The notes: a model not told the origin generated them from the sequence alone. 64,000 nucleotides of DNA from an uncultured Lachnospiraceae bacterium (GCA_947623905.1 CANQHX010000001.1:24249-88248), one strand, 5' to 3'; positions 1-9,433 are shown, counted from the first letter of the stretch. Numbers and translations: made by a program.

Positions 1-33
1 AAAGAACAATTGAAGAAATTGTATGAGATTTGA
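1..33 (+). CDS. C-terminal end of an upstream gene (partial)
   Basis: An open frame runs in from the left edge and ends at a TGA at 31-33, giving only about ten residues, rich in Lys, Leu and Glu. This is too short to identify. A RecD-like helicase often precedes comF in related Firmicutes, but nothing here tests that. Confidence 0.4.
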   Translation, partial: KEQLKKLYEI

Positions 34-40
34 GGCAGGT

Positions 41-72
41 TTTCTGTTCGGGAGGCGCCGCTCGAACAGAAA
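41..72 (+). other. hairpin between upstream gene and comF
   Basis: A perfect 10-bp inverted repeat (TTTCTGTTCG at 41-50, its complement at 63-72) encloses a 12-nt GC-rich loop just after the upstream stop codon. No T-run follows, so it is not a classic terminator. It may protect an mRNA 3' end or attenuate transcription into comF. Confidence 0.4.
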
Positions 73-93
73 GTCTGCGGAACAGGAGGATCA

Positions 94-825
94 TTGGAAA
101 TAAATAAAAACTATCTCTACTCCGGATCCGAGGCCGTGCTCCGGTGGCTGTATCCCCGCCGGTGCCCCATATGCGGAAACGTGGTGAAGGACAAGAAGGC
201 GCTGGCCTGCGGAGGCTGCATAAGGCAGCTGCCCTATATCGACGACAGATACTGCTTCCGGTGCGGAAAACAGCTGGAGGACGGGGCGGAGGAATATTGC
301 CCGGACTGTCGGAGCAGGGGCCATCTGTTTGCCGCGGGGCGCAGCGTATGGATCCATGGCGGTCCTATAGGAAAGGCGGTCTATCAGTTTAAATATGGGG
401 GAAAACGGGAATACGGCCTGTTTTTTGCCCATGAGATGGCGCGCCGCTGGTTCCCTTTTCTGCAGGCAAACCGGATCCAGGCTGTCATACCGGTACCCCT
501 GCATAAGGCCAGATACCGGGAAAGAGGATACAATCAGGCAGGTATCCTGGCCGGTCATGTGGGAAAACTCACTGGTCTTCCCGTATATGAAAAATGTCTT
601 GTGCGCGTAAAAAACACTCTGCCCCAGAAAATGCTGGGCGGAGGAGAAAGACAGCGCAATCTGGAAAATGCTTTTCAAATGGCAGATGCTCTGCCGGCTT
701 CCCGAATTCTCCTCATCGATGATATTTATACCACCGGCGCCACTCTGGACTGGTGCAGCGCCGTCCTTTTGCGCGCAGGGGCAGAGTCTGTGTATTTCTG
801 CACGGTCACCAACGGGATCGGATAA
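94..825 (+). CDS. comF: ComF family phosphoribosyltransferase-like protein
   Basis: This 243-residue protein has the ComFC layout: an N-terminal zinc-ribbon region with CPICG, CGGC, CFRCG and CPDC cysteine pairs (about residues 24-72), then a type I phosphoribosyltransferase domain ending in the PRPP loop LLIDDIYTTGAT near residue 210. ComF proteins support late steps of natural transformation and DNA uptake in Firmicutes; the exact reaction is not well defined. The start is TTG at 94, chosen because AGGAGGA lies at 84-90; no ATG gives the full zinc ribbon. It is followed by a 170-nt gap with its own promoter, so it is probably not co-transcribed with the next gene. Confidence 0.9.
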   Translation: MEINKNYLYSGSEAVLRWLYPRRCPICGNVVKDKKALACGGCIRQLPYIDDRYCFRCGKQLEDGAEEYCPDCRSRGHLFAAGRSVWIHGGPIGKAVYQFKYGGKREYGLFFAHEMARRWFPFLQANRIQAVIPVPLHKARYRERGYNQAGILAGHVGKLTGLPVYEKCLVRVKNTLPQKMLGGGERQRNLENAFQMADALPASRILLIDDIYTTGATLDWCSAVLLRAGAESVYFCTVTNGIG

Positions 826-918
826 AAAACAGGCATCCGAGCCGCGGATCGGCAGATATGTCCGGACCGGTAGCCCGAGGACAAAAAGATGTGGTCGTGC
901 AGGGCGGAAAAATTGTGG

Positions 919-947
919 TTGCTTATGGGCGGGAGAATTGTTATAAT
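919..947 (+). promoter_or_regulatory. sigma-70/sigma-A type promoter
   Basis: TTGCTT at 919-924 and a perfect TATAAT at 942-947 are separated by 17 nt. The predicted start lies near 954, about 45 nt before the TTG start at 999. It likely drives the operon 999-4675. The rest of the gap 826-998 shows no gene. Confidence 0.65.
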
Positions 948-998
948 GATATCTGGAGTTTTGCGCTGTGACGTACAGGCAGAGAAAGGCGGAAAAAA

Positions 999-1436
999 TT
1001 GTTAAACACGGACCGTATCAAGTTGATGACCCGGCTGGGCGCTTACGAGGAGCGCCAGGGCAAAGAAGTTTTGCCGGTGGTCACCTATTTTAAAAATGAC
1101 TATATCATAAAAAACATGATCTGGACGGCCATTACCACTACCATAGCGTTTCTGCTGGTCATGGTATTGTGGGTCGTGTTCCGGTTTGAATTTTATCTGG
1201 AACATCTTGCGCAGATGAATCTCATCCTGCTGGCGCTGCGGGTGGTCATTTTTTACGCTGCCGCGCTGATCCTGTCGGAGGTGGCGGCATACTTTGTGTT
1301 CGACTATAAATACCGGAGAGCCCGGAAGCTGCTGAAGCCTTACGCCAAAGGCTTAAAAGAGCTGGAGGAGCTGTACAAAAAAGAGGATAAGGCGAAACTG
1401 GGCCTTACCGCGGCGACAGGAGGAGGAAAAGAATGA
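999..1436 (+). CDS. small two-helix membrane protein of unknown function
   Basis: The protein has 145 residues. Two hydrophobic segments at about residues 40-63 and 73-100 are flanked by a charged N terminus and a C-terminal Lys/Glu-rich helix (about 105-135) that looks cytoplasmic. I do not recognise a named family. The start is TTG at 999, with AGGCGG at 987-992. Its stop overlaps the next start by ATGA, so the two are translationally coupled, and the pair sits directly upstream of cdaA-cdaR. That suggests an envelope or osmolyte-related role under the same promoter, but this is inference from position only. Confidence 0.75.
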   Translation: MLNTDRIKLMTRLGAYEERQGKEVLPVVTYFKNDYIIKNMIWTAITTTIAFLLVMVLWVVFRFEFYLEHLAQMNLILLALRVVIFYAAALILSEVAAYFVFDYKYRRARKLLKPYAKGLKELEELYKKEDKAKLGLTAATGGGKE

Positions 1437-2506
1437 TCTTTCTCAGAGTAAAAGACTGGTTAAAGGGAATATACGGACGGTACGAAGGCCTGCTTCTGGG
1501 GATCCTGCGGTTTATCATGGCCCTCACGGCTTTCCTGCTGATCTTTTTCAATATCGGGTTTGACGCGCGGCTGAACAATCCGCTGATCGCGGTGGCGCTG
1601 GCGGTTGTGTGCGGCTTCCTTCCCGTGAACGTGACGGTGTTTTTTGCCGGCATCCTTGTGGTGATACACACCTACGCGGCTTCCATGGAGTTTGCCGTCG
1701 TGCTTCTGGTAATCTTTCTCGTGGTGGAGCTGGCTTACATGCATTTCGCTCCCCGGTACGGATATCTGCTGCTGGTGATGCCCATCGCCGGCTTTCTGGG
1801 GATCCCCTGCGCGCCTGTACTGGTGTGCGGCCTCATGACGGGCCCTTCCGCGGCTGTTCCGCTGGCCCTGGGTTCCCTTGTATATCATATTCTGGACTAT
1901 GTGAAGGTCTATGCGGCCTCCGCCAGCGGCACGGATATTGAAAATATCCTGTCCAGGTATCAGTATGTGATCGAAAACGCATTCAATAATCCGGAGACGT
2001 ACCTGACGATCCTGACGGTGGTAGCGGTGCTGGTGCTCGTGTATGTGATCCGCAGGCTTTCCGTGGATTACGCATGGCTTATAGCAGCCGTATCCGGCGC
2101 CATCCTGTATCTGGTGCTCATGCTTGTGGGGGATCTTGTGCTGACCATAGAAGTCAACCTGGTCGCCCTTATCCTCAATGTGGTCATATCCCTGCTGCTG
2201 ACGGTGCTGGTGATCCTGTTTGTGTTCCAGGTAGATTACAAGCGGACGGAGCGGGTACAGTTTGAGGATGACGAATATGTCTATTATGTAAAAGCGGTGC
2301 CGAAAATGACCATCAGCGCCACCAAGAGAGCGGAGCCGGTAAAGAAGATCCTTACGGCAGGCAAAAACGCGGACGCCGAAAAGGACGGAGCGGATCCCGG
2401 GGATGTGGAAGCTGTAGAAGAACTGGAGGATCCGGACGAGGGAGCGGAGTCTTCCTCACATGTGGCGGAGAAGCTGAAGGAATTGTCAGAGAAGCTGGAC
2501 AGATAA
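1433..2506 (+). CDS. polytopic membrane protein with acidic C-terminal tail, unknown function
   Basis: This 357-residue protein has about eight to ten hydrophobic helices over residues 20-270, followed by a soluble tail of about 90 residues rich in Asp and Glu that ends in a Lys/Leu helix. No catalytic motif is visible and I do not recognise the family. It overlaps the upstream small membrane protein by ATGA and precedes cdaA by 58 nt. The constant linkage of two membrane proteins with the c-di-AMP synthase operon hints at a shared complex or shared regulation, which the sequence alone cannot show. Confidence 0.75.
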   Translation: MIFLRVKDWLKGIYGRYEGLLLGILRFIMALTAFLLIFFNIGFDARLNNPLIAVALAVVCGFLPVNVTVFFAGILVVIHTYAASMEFAVVLLVIFLVVELAYMHFAPRYGYLLLVMPIAGFLGIPCAPVLVCGLMTGPSAAVPLALGSLVYHILDYVKVYAASASGTDIENILSRYQYVIENAFNNPETYLTILTVVAVLVLVYVIRRLSVDYAWLIAAVSGAILYLVLMLVGDLVLTIEVNLVALILNVVISLLLTVLVILFVFQVDYKRTERVQFEDDEYVYYVKAVPKMTISATKRAEPVKKILTAGKNADAEKDGADPGDVEAVEELEDPDEGAESSSHVAEKLKELSEKLDR

Positions 2507-2564
2507 CGGCAGGACCGGCTGCCCGGCAGCAGATTTTCGGAAAACGGATGAAAGGAGTGGGAAC

Positions 2565-3443
2565 ATGGAACAGATCAGTCTTTTTTTTCAGAAGTATATG
2601 TCATGGCTCACGCTCCCCAATCTTCAGGTCACCAACTTTCTGGAGATCCTCATCATCGCGTTCGCGGTGTATGAGATCATGCTTCTGTTCAAAAATACCC
2701 GCGCGGGCGTGCTGCTGAAGGGCCTGCTGGTGCTTCTGCTTTTCCTGGGCGTATGCTATATACTGCAGATGCATACGATCCTCTGGCTGCTGGGCGCCAT
2801 TCTCAATGTAGGCATCATCGCCCTTGTGGTGCTGTTTCAGCCGGAGCTCCGCCGGGCTCTGGAACAGCTGGGCAATCAGAATTTCCTGAACGGTATTTTT
2901 GATAACGGAAAGATCGTGAAAGAACTCATATCGGACCAGTCTATCAATGAACTTGTGCGGGCCTGCTTTGAGATGGGAAGGGAACGCACCGGAGCCCTGG
3001 TAGTATTGGAGCGGGAGATCAGCCTGGCGGAGTACAGCCGCACCGGCATTCCGGTGGACGGTGTCGTGACCGCTCAGCTGCTCATCAATATATTTGAAAA
3101 AAATACGCCTCTCCACGACGGGGCCGTGATCATCCGCAATGACCGGGTGGAGACGGCTACCTGCTACCTCCCCCTGTCCAACAATATGGAGCTTTCCAAG
3201 GCGCTGGGCACCCGCCACAGAGCGGGCATCGGCATTACGGAGGAGAGCGACGCCGTGACGCTCATCGTGTCGGAGGAGACGGGCCGCGTGTCCGTGGCAA
3301 AGGGAGGCCAGCTGATGCAGGATGTGAACCAGGACACCCTGCGCAGAGAACTGATCGCCTGTCAGAACAAGCAGGTGAAGGAATCCAGGCTGAAAAAGAT
3401 ATTAAAGCATAATGACCATGGCAGGGGGAAGAAAAGAAAATGA
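2565..3443 (+). CDS. cdaA: diadenylate cyclase CdaA
   Basis: CdaA joins two ATP into cyclic di-AMP, a second messenger controlling potassium and osmolyte transport and wall homeostasis in Firmicutes. The 292-residue length is typical. Three membrane helices lie within about residues 20-95, followed by a DAC domain with both signature motifs: DGA (D185-G186-A187) and RHR (R217-H218-R219). A good RBS, AAAGGAG, precedes the ATG at 2565. It overlaps the downstream YbbR-domain gene by ATGA, the usual cdaA-cdaR arrangement. In many Firmicutes glmM follows; here it does not. Confidence 0.96.
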   Translation: MEQISLFFQKYMSWLTLPNLQVTNFLEILIIAFAVYEIMLLFKNTRAGVLLKGLLVLLLFLGVCYILQMHTILWLLGAILNVGIIALVVLFQPELRRALEQLGNQNFLNGIFDNGKIVKELISDQSINELVRACFEMGRERTGALVVLEREISLAEYSRTGIPVDGVVTAQLLINIFEKNTPLHDGAVIIRNDRVETATCYLPLSNNMELSKALGTRHRAGIGITEESDAVTLIVSEETGRVSVAKGGQLMQDVNQDTLRRELIACQNKQVKESRLKKILKHNDHGRGKKRK

Positions 3444-4675
3444 AAAGATTTTTCACACAGAACCTGGGCCTGAAGCTCATATCGCTGGTCATTGCGTTTT
3501 TCCTGTGGCTGTTCATGTACAATTCCAGTGATCCTGACGGTGTCCGTCAGATGACGGTGCCCATTACCCTGCGGAATGAAAATACGCTGGAGGACAACGG
3601 CCTTACCTATCAGGTAGTAGATGACATGACCTCCGTCCAGGTAAGCGTCCGGGCCCCGCTGTCGGTGCGGAATGCCCTGACGGAATCGGATATTCAGGTA
3701 GTAGCGGATTTTTCAAAGGTGACGGCGGAATATACCGTTGCGCTGGAAGCATCCTGCAGCCGGTACCGGTCCAGTGTGGAGGAACTGGCGTTGGAAAAAC
3801 CGGTGCTGCAGCTGGAGGTGGAAAAGCTGGTGACCCGGCAGATGACCGTAGGCATCAATCTGTCAGGAGAGCCGAGGGCAGGCTACGCGGTGGTCAGCTC
3901 CGGCGTGTCGCCGAACCGTGTTACCATCACCGGGCCGGAATCTCAGATGGAGCGCCTGGACGCGCTGAATGTTACCGTGTCAGTGGACGATGTGAACAGC
4001 GGTTTTGAGAGTACGGCCAAGATCCAGGCATACGACGAGGGCGGCTATGTCATGGACATGACCCGCATGGAGCTCAGTGATATGGATGTGCTGGCCACCG
4101 TCGGGGTGTCGGAGACGAAGAATGTGGACATCCAGGTGACGCCAAAAGGAAAATGTGCCGTAGGCTACGGCGTCAGGGAGGTTACAGTGACGCCCCGGAC
4201 GGTAACCCTGTACGGAGATGAGTCGCTGCTTCAGGAAACGGACGCCATCGTCATACCGTCGTCCCAGCTGGACATTTCCGGCGCCACGTCCGATGTGGAG
4301 CGGAAGATCAATCTGACGACGCTGCTTCCCGAAGGCCTGCAGCTTGCCGGCAGCAGTGAGGTGGTGCGGGTAGTGGCCGTAGTGGAGCAGGAGACCAGCC
4401 GTTCCGTGAAGATACCCGTGACGGGTATCCTGCAGATCAATGTGCCTGCCGGGTACAACGTGTCCTTCGGCACAGTGACGGAGATCACCATTCCCCTGAC
4501 GGGACTGGAGAGCACGCTGGAATCACTCACGGCGGAAAGTCTCAAGCCCACTGTGGATCTTGGAGGCCTGGGCGCGGGCACCCACGAGATCTCCGTAGGT
4601 CTGACCCTGCCGGACGGTGTGGTGCAGGGAAGCGACGTGAAGGTTCAGGTGACGCTCAACGAAAGCGCCGGGTAG
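3440..4675 (+). CDS. cdaR: YbbR-domain regulator CdaR
   Basis: CdaR binds CdaA at the membrane and modulates c-di-AMP synthesis. The 411-residue protein has one N-terminal membrane helix (about residues 8-26), then an extracytoplasmic region built of repeated YbbR beta domains (about four over residues 45-405) rich in Val and Thr. The start overlaps the cdaA stop by four bases. No clear terminator follows before the promoter of the HPr gene. Confidence 0.92.
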   Translation: MKRFFTQNLGLKLISLVIAFFLWLFMYNSSDPDGVRQMTVPITLRNENTLEDNGLTYQVVDDMTSVQVSVRAPLSVRNALTESDIQVVADFSKVTAEYTVALEASCSRYRSSVEELALEKPVLQLEVEKLVTRQMTVGINLSGEPRAGYAVVSSGVSPNRVTITGPESQMERLDALNVTVSVDDVNSGFESTAKIQAYDEGGYVMDMTRMELSDMDVLATVGVSETKNVDIQVTPKGKCAVGYGVREVTVTPRTVTLYGDESLLQETDAIVIPSSQLDISGATSDVERKINLTTLLPEGLQLAGSSEVVRVVAVVEQETSRSVKIPVTGILQINVPAGYNVSFGTVTEITIPLTGLESTLESLTAESLKPTVDLGGLGAGTHEISVGLTLPDGVVQGSDVKVQVTLNESAG

Positions 4676-4704
4676 CGGACCCGGGCATAAAAATGGAAAG
4701 ACTC

Positions 4705-4733
4705 TTGTTCAAATGAGAAAAAAGTGGTAAACT
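4705..4733 (+). promoter_or_regulatory. promoter of the HPr-like gene
   Basis: TTGTTC at 4705-4710 and TAAACT at 4728-4733 have a 17-nt spacer. The predicted transcript would begin near 4740, about 30 nt before the ATG at 4771. Confidence 0.55.
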
Positions 4734-4770
4734 GTAGTATAGGGGAAATGTTATTTGGGAGGAAAGGTAT

Positions 4771-5034
4771 ATGGTAACACAGAAAATTCAGATCAACAAT
4801 CCGGCCGGACTGCATTTAAAACCTGCGGGGAACCTCTGTAAGGCGGCCATGCGGTACCGCTCCATGATCACGTTCCGTTTCAGAGACACCACAGCCAACG
4901 CCAAAAGCGTGCTGAGTGTGCTGGGCGCCTGTGTAAAATGCGGAGATGAAATCGAACTGATGTGTGAGGGGTCAGACGAGCAGGAGGCCCTCAGTGCTTT
5001 GGTGGCTTTGATCCAGGCCGGTCTGGGCGACTGA
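4771..5034 (+). CDS. HPr family phosphocarrier protein
   Basis: The 87-residue length is that of HPr. The phospho-accepting His15 is present in a GLHLKPA motif, and the regulatory Ser46 is present in NAKSVLSV, so both PTS phosphotransfer and HPr-kinase phosphorylation are possible. The usual Arg17 next to His15 is Lys, and the sequence is otherwise rather divergent, so this may be a second, specialised HPr rather than the general ptsH product. No ptsI is adjacent. A good RBS (GGAGGAAAGG) precedes the ATG. It is a single-gene transcript with its own promoter and terminator. Confidence 0.88.
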   Translation: MVTQKIQINNPAGLHLKPAGNLCKAAMRYRSMITFRFRDTTANAKSVLSVLGACVKCGDEIELMCEGSDEQEALSALVALIQAGLGD

Positions 5035-5044
5035 GAAAAAAATT

Positions 5045-5075
5045 CCCCGGCAGTGAGAGGCTGCCGGGGTTTTTC
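5045..5075 (+). terminator. rho-independent terminator after the HPr-like gene
   Basis: A perfect 9-bp stem, CCCCGGCAG with its complement, encloses a 7-nt loop and is followed by T5. It sits 10 nt after the stop codon. Confidence 0.9.
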
Positions 5076-5126
5076 ATTTAAAGGAGAAAAAGTATTTCCC
5101 TGAATACAGGAAACGGAGAGATACAC

Positions 5127-6101
5127 ATGGTAAAATTGTATGTTGTGATACCTTGTTATAATGAAGAAGAGGTCCTTCCCGAAACCGCCTCCAGGCTGAA
5201 AGACAAATTTGCCGCGCTGAGGGAGCAGGGGGTCATCACAGCGGACAGCCGCGTCGTGTTTGTGGACGACGGCTCCAAAGACCGCACATGGGCCATGATC
5301 GAGGAATTCCACAGGCGGGATCCCCTGTATATGGGGGTAAAGCTGTCCCGGAACCGGGGACACCAGAATGCCCTGCTGGCGGGATTGTACAGCGTGCGGG
5401 ACATGGCAGACGCCGTGATCTCCATGGACGCGGACCTGCAGGACGACATCAACGCCATAGACCGATTTTTGGAGAAGTACAGGGAAGGCGCCCAGGTGGT
5501 GTACGGCGTGCGCAGCTCCAGAAAAAAAGACACGTTTTTTAAAAAGTTTACGGCGGAAGGCTTTTACAAGATCATGAACCTCATGGGAGCGGAGATCGTG
5601 TTCAACCATGCGGATTACCGTCTGCTGAGCAACTGCGCCCTGAACCATCTGTTTGAATTCAAAGAGGTGAACCTGTTCCTGCGGGGGATCGTGCCCATGG
5701 TGGGCTTTCAGTCCGATGTGGTCTATTACGAACGGGCGGAACGGTTTGCCGGAGAGAGCAAATATCCTCTGAAAAAAATGATCGCCTTTGCCTTCGAGGG
5801 GGTTACGTCCCTTACCATAAAGCCCATCCGGTTCATCATCAGCATCGGCGTATTTATGCTTGTGGTGAGCATCGCCATGCTGTTATATTTTCTCATACGG
5901 CATTTCGGCGGGCACACAGTTACCGGCTGGACCAGCCTCATCGTGTCCATCTGGACGCTGGGAGCCATTCAGCTGATCAGCATCGGCGTTATCGGTGAAT
6001 ATATCGGAAAGATCTATCTGGAAACAAAAGAGCGTCCCCGGTTTATCATTGAGACGTTTCTCAAGGACGAGGACGGGAAAGGAACAGAAAAAACAGTATG
6101 A
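5127..6101 (+). CDS. GtrB/DPM1-like glycosyltransferase family 2, membrane anchored
   Basis: An N-terminal GT2 domain (about residues 1-230) carries the nucleotide-binding start VVIPCYNEEE, DDGS and the metal motif DADLQDD. Two C-terminal membrane helices (about 235-260 and 270-298) follow, as in polyprenyl-phosphate sugar transferases of the GtrB/ArnC type, which charge undecaprenyl phosphate with a sugar at the cytoplasmic face. The length, 324 residues, is typical. It overlaps the next gene by ATGA and opens the polysaccharide locus. No clear promoter is visible in the 50 nt after the preceding terminator. The sugar substrate cannot be told. Confidence 0.88.
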   Translation: MVKLYVVIPCYNEEEVLPETASRLKDKFAALREQGVITADSRVVFVDDGSKDRTWAMIEEFHRRDPLYMGVKLSRNRGHQNALLAGLYSVRDMADAVISMDADLQDDINAIDRFLEKYREGAQVVYGVRSSRKKDTFFKKFTAEGFYKIMNLMGAEIVFNHADYRLLSNCALNHLFEFKEVNLFLRGIVPMVGFQSDVVYYERAERFAGESKYPLKKMIAFAFEGVTSLTIKPIRFIISIGVFMLVVSIAMLLYFLIRHFGGHTVTGWTSLIVSIWTLGAIQLISIGVIGEYIGKIYLETKERPRFIIETFLKDEDGKGTEKTV

Positions 6102-7204
6102 AAGTTGCCATTGTACACGACTGGCTGACCATTTACGGCGGCTCGGAGGCCATTGTACGCATCCTCCACGGCATGTTTCCCCAGGCCCCCATCTATACGT
6201 CTGTCTACGACAGGGACAATATGCCGGACGATTTTAAAGAGATGGATATCCGTCCGTCCTTTCTTCAGAAGATGCCCCTTGCAAAAAAGAAATATACCAC
6301 ATATCTGCCCCTTATGCCCAGGGCATTTGAACAGTTTGACCTGACCGGCTACGACCTGGTGATCTCTTCCAACACATGCTGTTCCAAGGGCGTCATCACA
6401 GGACCGGACACGCTGCATATCTGTTACTGCAATACTCCCATGCGCTACGGATGGGAGTTTTACCACGAGTACGTGGACCAGAAGAGCGCGCCCGCCCGTT
6501 TTGTCATCGCGGGCATGATGAAAAAGATCCGCATGTGGGACCGGCTCAGCGCGGACCGCGTGGACGTGTTCATCGCCAATTCGGGGAACGTGGCGCGGCG
6601 TATCCGGAAGCATTACAGGAGAGACGCCAGGGTCATCTATCCTCCCGTGCGGACACAGCGGTTTCAGGCCGCGGGAGAGGCGGGAGACTATTATCTGGCG
6701 GTGTCCAGGCTGGTGCCCTACAAGCGCATTGATCTGGTGGCGGAAGCTTTTACGGAGCTGGGACTGCCCTTAAAGATCGTGGGAGCCGGCAGCGAATATG
6801 AGAAGATAAAGGCCGTGTCCGGTTCCAATGTGGAGCTGCTGGGCAGGCTGGGGGATGAGGAAGTGATCCGGCTCATGCAGGGCTGCAGGGCGTTCCTGTT
6901 CCCCGGCGAGGAGGATTTCGGCATTACGCCCGTGGAAGCCCAGGCCTGCGGCAGGCCGGTCATCGCCTACGGAAAGGGCGGCGCTCTGGAGACGGTAAAG
7001 AAAAACGTCACCGGCGTGTTCTTCCCGGAGCAGACAAAGGCGTCCGTCATACAGGCCGTAAAAGAATTTGAGACGATGACCTTTGACAGTCAGGTGATCC
7101 GCGCCCACGCCGAGACATTCAGCGAGGAGCGGTTCATAAAAGAACTCCGTGACTTTATCATGGAACAATACGAGAAATTTGAAAGCGAGAAGATCCGCCC
7201 CTGA
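6098..7204 (+). CDS. GT4 glycosyltransferase, WbdC/WbaZ mannosyltransferase-like
   Basis: This 368-residue GT-B enzyme starts MKVAIVHDWL with a GGSE loop and has the C-terminal GT4 donor-site signature FPGEEDFGITPVEAQACG (about residues 268-285). Its sequence style resembles mannosyl- or D-rhamnosyltransferases such as WbdC, WbaZ and WbpY/Z, which use GDP sugars to prime or extend mannan and rhamnan chains. That fits the GDP-mannose and GDP-deoxyhexose genes just downstream. It is coupled to the upstream GT2 by ATGA. Specificity is inferred, not shown. Confidence 0.85.
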   Translation: MKVAIVHDWLTIYGGSEAIVRILHGMFPQAPIYTSVYDRDNMPDDFKEMDIRPSFLQKMPLAKKKYTTYLPLMPRAFEQFDLTGYDLVISSNTCCSKGVITGPDTLHICYCNTPMRYGWEFYHEYVDQKSAPARFVIAGMMKKIRMWDRLSADRVDVFIANSGNVARRIRKHYRRDARVIYPPVRTQRFQAAGEAGDYYLAVSRLVPYKRIDLVAEAFTELGLPLKIVGAGSEYEKIKAVSGSNVELLGRLGDEEVIRLMQGCRAFLFPGEEDFGITPVEAQACGRPVIAYGKGGALETVKKNVTGVFFPEQTKASVIQAVKEFETMTFDSQVIRAHAETFSEERFIKELRDFIMEQYEKFESEKIRP

Positions 7205-7286
7205 TACCCGTACAGGGCATAACCATATGACACGAAGCAAGGGCCGCGGATAATCAGTACCAGAGGCGGAGATGGGAGAGAATACA

Positions 7287-8354
7287 ATGCAGGTTTTCAA
7301 CGTGATCATGGCAGGGGGAGGCGGCACCCGCTTCTGGCCCCTGTCCAGGCAGCGGCATCCGAAGCAGCTGCTGAATCTAAGCGGACGGGATATTATGGTC
7401 AATGAGACCATTCTCCGCATGGAATCCATTGTGCCCCGGGAGCATACCTTCATCGTCACCAACGAAGCCCAGGCGGACCTGCTGGAAGAACTGGTGGTGC
7501 CGGGGGTGGCGAAGGAACATATCCTGCGGGAGCCCGCGGCCCGGAATACGGCGCCCTGTATATTGTACGCCGCCCTGAAGCTGAGCGCTCTGTATGGAGA
7601 GGACGGCGTTATGTGCGTGCTGGCGTCGGACCATTATGTAGGCCGGCAGAAGGCCTATGAAGCGATCATGCAGAAAGCCGTGGAGGTGGCCGGCAGGACA
7701 GGAAAAGCGGTAACGGTCGGTATTACGCCCGCTTATCCTGCGGAGAGCTACGGGTACATCGCCATGGGAGACGCCCCGGAGGACGGCGTGTACCGGGTGG
7801 AGCACTTTGTGGAAAAGCCTTCACGGGAAACGGCGGAAAAGTATCTGGCCGCGGGAAATTATCTGTGGAACAGCGGGATGTTCGTGTGGAAGATCTCCAC
7901 GGTGCTGGAGGCGTACCGGCGGTATCTGCCGGACATGCTCCGCGCCATGGGACCTCTGATGCAGGTGATCAATACAGAGCGGGAGCAGGACGTGCTGGCG
8001 CAGGTATATCCTTCCCTGGAAAATATCTCCGTAGATTACGGCATCATGGAGCGGATGGAAGATGTGCTGGTGGTTCCCGGGGACTACGGCTGGAGCGACG
8101 TGGGCAGCCTGGACGGCCTGGAAGTATTCCATGCGCCTGACGGACAGGGCAATGTGCTGCTGGGCGACGTGCTGGCGAGAGAGACAAAAAATTCTATCAT
8201 CAGAAGCGGCGGACGGCTCGTCGCCGTAAACGGCGTGGAGGGCCTCATGGTCATCGATACGCCGGACGCGCTGCTCATCTGTCCCAAAGACAGGGCCCAG
8301 GATGTGAAGTATATCGTGGAGCAGCTGAAGGAGCAGGGCAGGAAAGAGATCTGA
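7287..8354 (+). CDS. manC: mannose-1-phosphate guanylyltransferase
   Basis: It makes GDP-mannose from GTP and mannose-1-phosphate. The protein begins [20 protein letters not shown], with the nucleotidyltransferase loop [11 protein letters not shown] and the later EKP and NSGMFVW motifs. The 355-residue length matches the single-domain form; the phosphomannose isomerase domain of bifunctional ManC/AlgA is absent. I prefer ATG 7287 to the in-frame ATG at 7272, because GGGAGAG at 7274-7280 is correctly spaced for 7287. It supplies substrate for gmd and for mannosyltransferases. Confidence 0.93.
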   Translation: MQVFNVIMAGGGGTRFWPLSRQRHPKQLLNLSGRDIMVNETILRMESIVPREHTFIVTNEAQADLLEELVVPGVAKEHILREPAARNTAPCILYAALKLSALYGEDGVMCVLASDHYVGRQKAYEAIMQKAVEVAGRTGKAVTVGITPAYPAESYGYIAMGDAPEDGVYRVEHFVEKPSRETAEKYLAAGNYLWNSGMFVWKISTVLEAYRRYLPDMLRAMGPLMQVINTEREQDVLAQVYPSLENISVDYGIMERMEDVLVVPGDYGWSDVGSLDGLEVFHAPDGQGNVLLGDVLARETKNSIIRSGGRLVAVNGVEGLMVIDTPDALLICPKDRAQDVKYIVEQLKEQGRKEI

Positions 8355-8413
8355 CAGAAAAGGCGGCGGGCTGCCGGAGACATCGGCAGGACCGGCCGGG
8401 AATGGGGAATATC

Positions 8414-9433
8414 ATGAAACATGCACTGATCACCGGGATCACGGGGCAGGACGGCTCTTATCTTACAGAGCTGCTGCTGGAAAAGGGTTATGAAGTATAC
8501 GGCATCATGCGGCGGAAGAGCAAGGTGGATTACGGCAACATAGAGCACCTGAAGGACCGGATCACGCTGCTGTATGCCGATATGACGGATATCGTATCTC
8601 TTATATCCGCCATGAAGCAGTCCCAGGCGGATGAAGTATACAATCTGGCGGCCCAGTCGTTTGTGGCCACTTCGTGGGATACCCCTGTGGGCACGGCGGA
8701 GATCGACGCCATCGGGGTGACGAATATGCTGGAGGCTATCCGGATCGTAAATCCCCGGTGCCGGTTCTATCAGGCGTCCACCAGCGAGATGTTCGGCAAA
8801 GTACAGGCCATGCCCCAGAATGAGCAGACGCCGTTTTATCCTCGCAGTCCTTACGGGGTGGCAAAGCTCTACGGGCACTGGATCACGAAAAATTACCGGG
8901 AAAGCTTCGGCATGTATGCCTGCTCCGGTATTTTGTTCAATCACGAATCCGAGCGGCGGGGCGTGGAATTTGTCACGCGAAAGATCACCCGGGCGGTGGC
9001 CCGGATCCGATACGGCCGCCAGGAAGTGCTGGAGCTGGGCAATCTCTCGGCGAAACGGGACTGGGGCCATTCAAAAGATTACGTGTATGCCATGTGGCTC
9101 ATGCTCCAGCAGGAGACGCCTGACGATTACGTGATCAGCACCGGCGAGACAAGGACGGTGCGGGACTTTGCCGGGGAAGCCTTCCGGGCGGCAGGCATGC
9201 CCCTCGTGTGGCAGGGCGAGGGTCTGCGGGAGGTTGGCCTGGAGGAAGCCACCGGAAAGGTACGCGTGCGGGTAAATCCGGACTTCTTCCGCCCCGCGGA
9301 GGTAGATATCCTGCTGGGAGATTCTTCTAAGGCACAGCGGGAGCTGGGCTGGAAACGGGAGATCTCCTTTACGGAGCTTGTGGAACGCATGGTGCGCAAT
9401 GACCTTGCGCTGGAAGAAGGAGCCAGGGAATGA
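8414..9433 (+). CDS. gmd: GDP-mannose 4,6-dehydratase
   Basis: An extended short-chain dehydrogenase that turns GDP-D-mannose into GDP-4-keto-6-deoxy-D-mannose. The Rossmann loop reads [12 protein letters not shown], and the active-site Tyr-Lys pair is in the [10 protein letters not shown] segment. Family hallmarks RRKS and FNHESERRG are present. Length is 339 residues from ATG 8414, which has GGGGA at 8404-8408; an in-frame ATG at 8402 is possible. It overlaps rmd by ATGA, so product is probably passed straight to the reductase. Confidence 0.95.
   Translation: MKHALITGITGQDGSYLTELLLEKGYEVYGIMRRKSKVDYGNIEHLKDRITLLYADMTDIVSLISAMKQSQADEVYNLAAQSFVATSWDTPVGTAEIDAIGVTNMLEAIRIVNPRCRFYQASTSEMFGKVQAMPQNEQTPFYPRSPYGVAKLYGHWITKNYRESFGMYACSGILFNHESERRGVEFVTRKITRAVARIRYGRQEVLELGNLSAKRDWGHSKDYVYAMWLMLQQETPDDYVISTGETRTVRDFAGEAFRAAGMPLVWQGEGLREVGLEEATGKVRVRVNPDFFRPAEVDILLGDSSKAQRELGWKREISFTELVERMVRNDLALEEGARE

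Noticed and set aside
826..998. Short open frames in the gap after comF
   Set aside because: They start inside comF in other frames, have no RBS of their own, and cover the promoter of the next operon.
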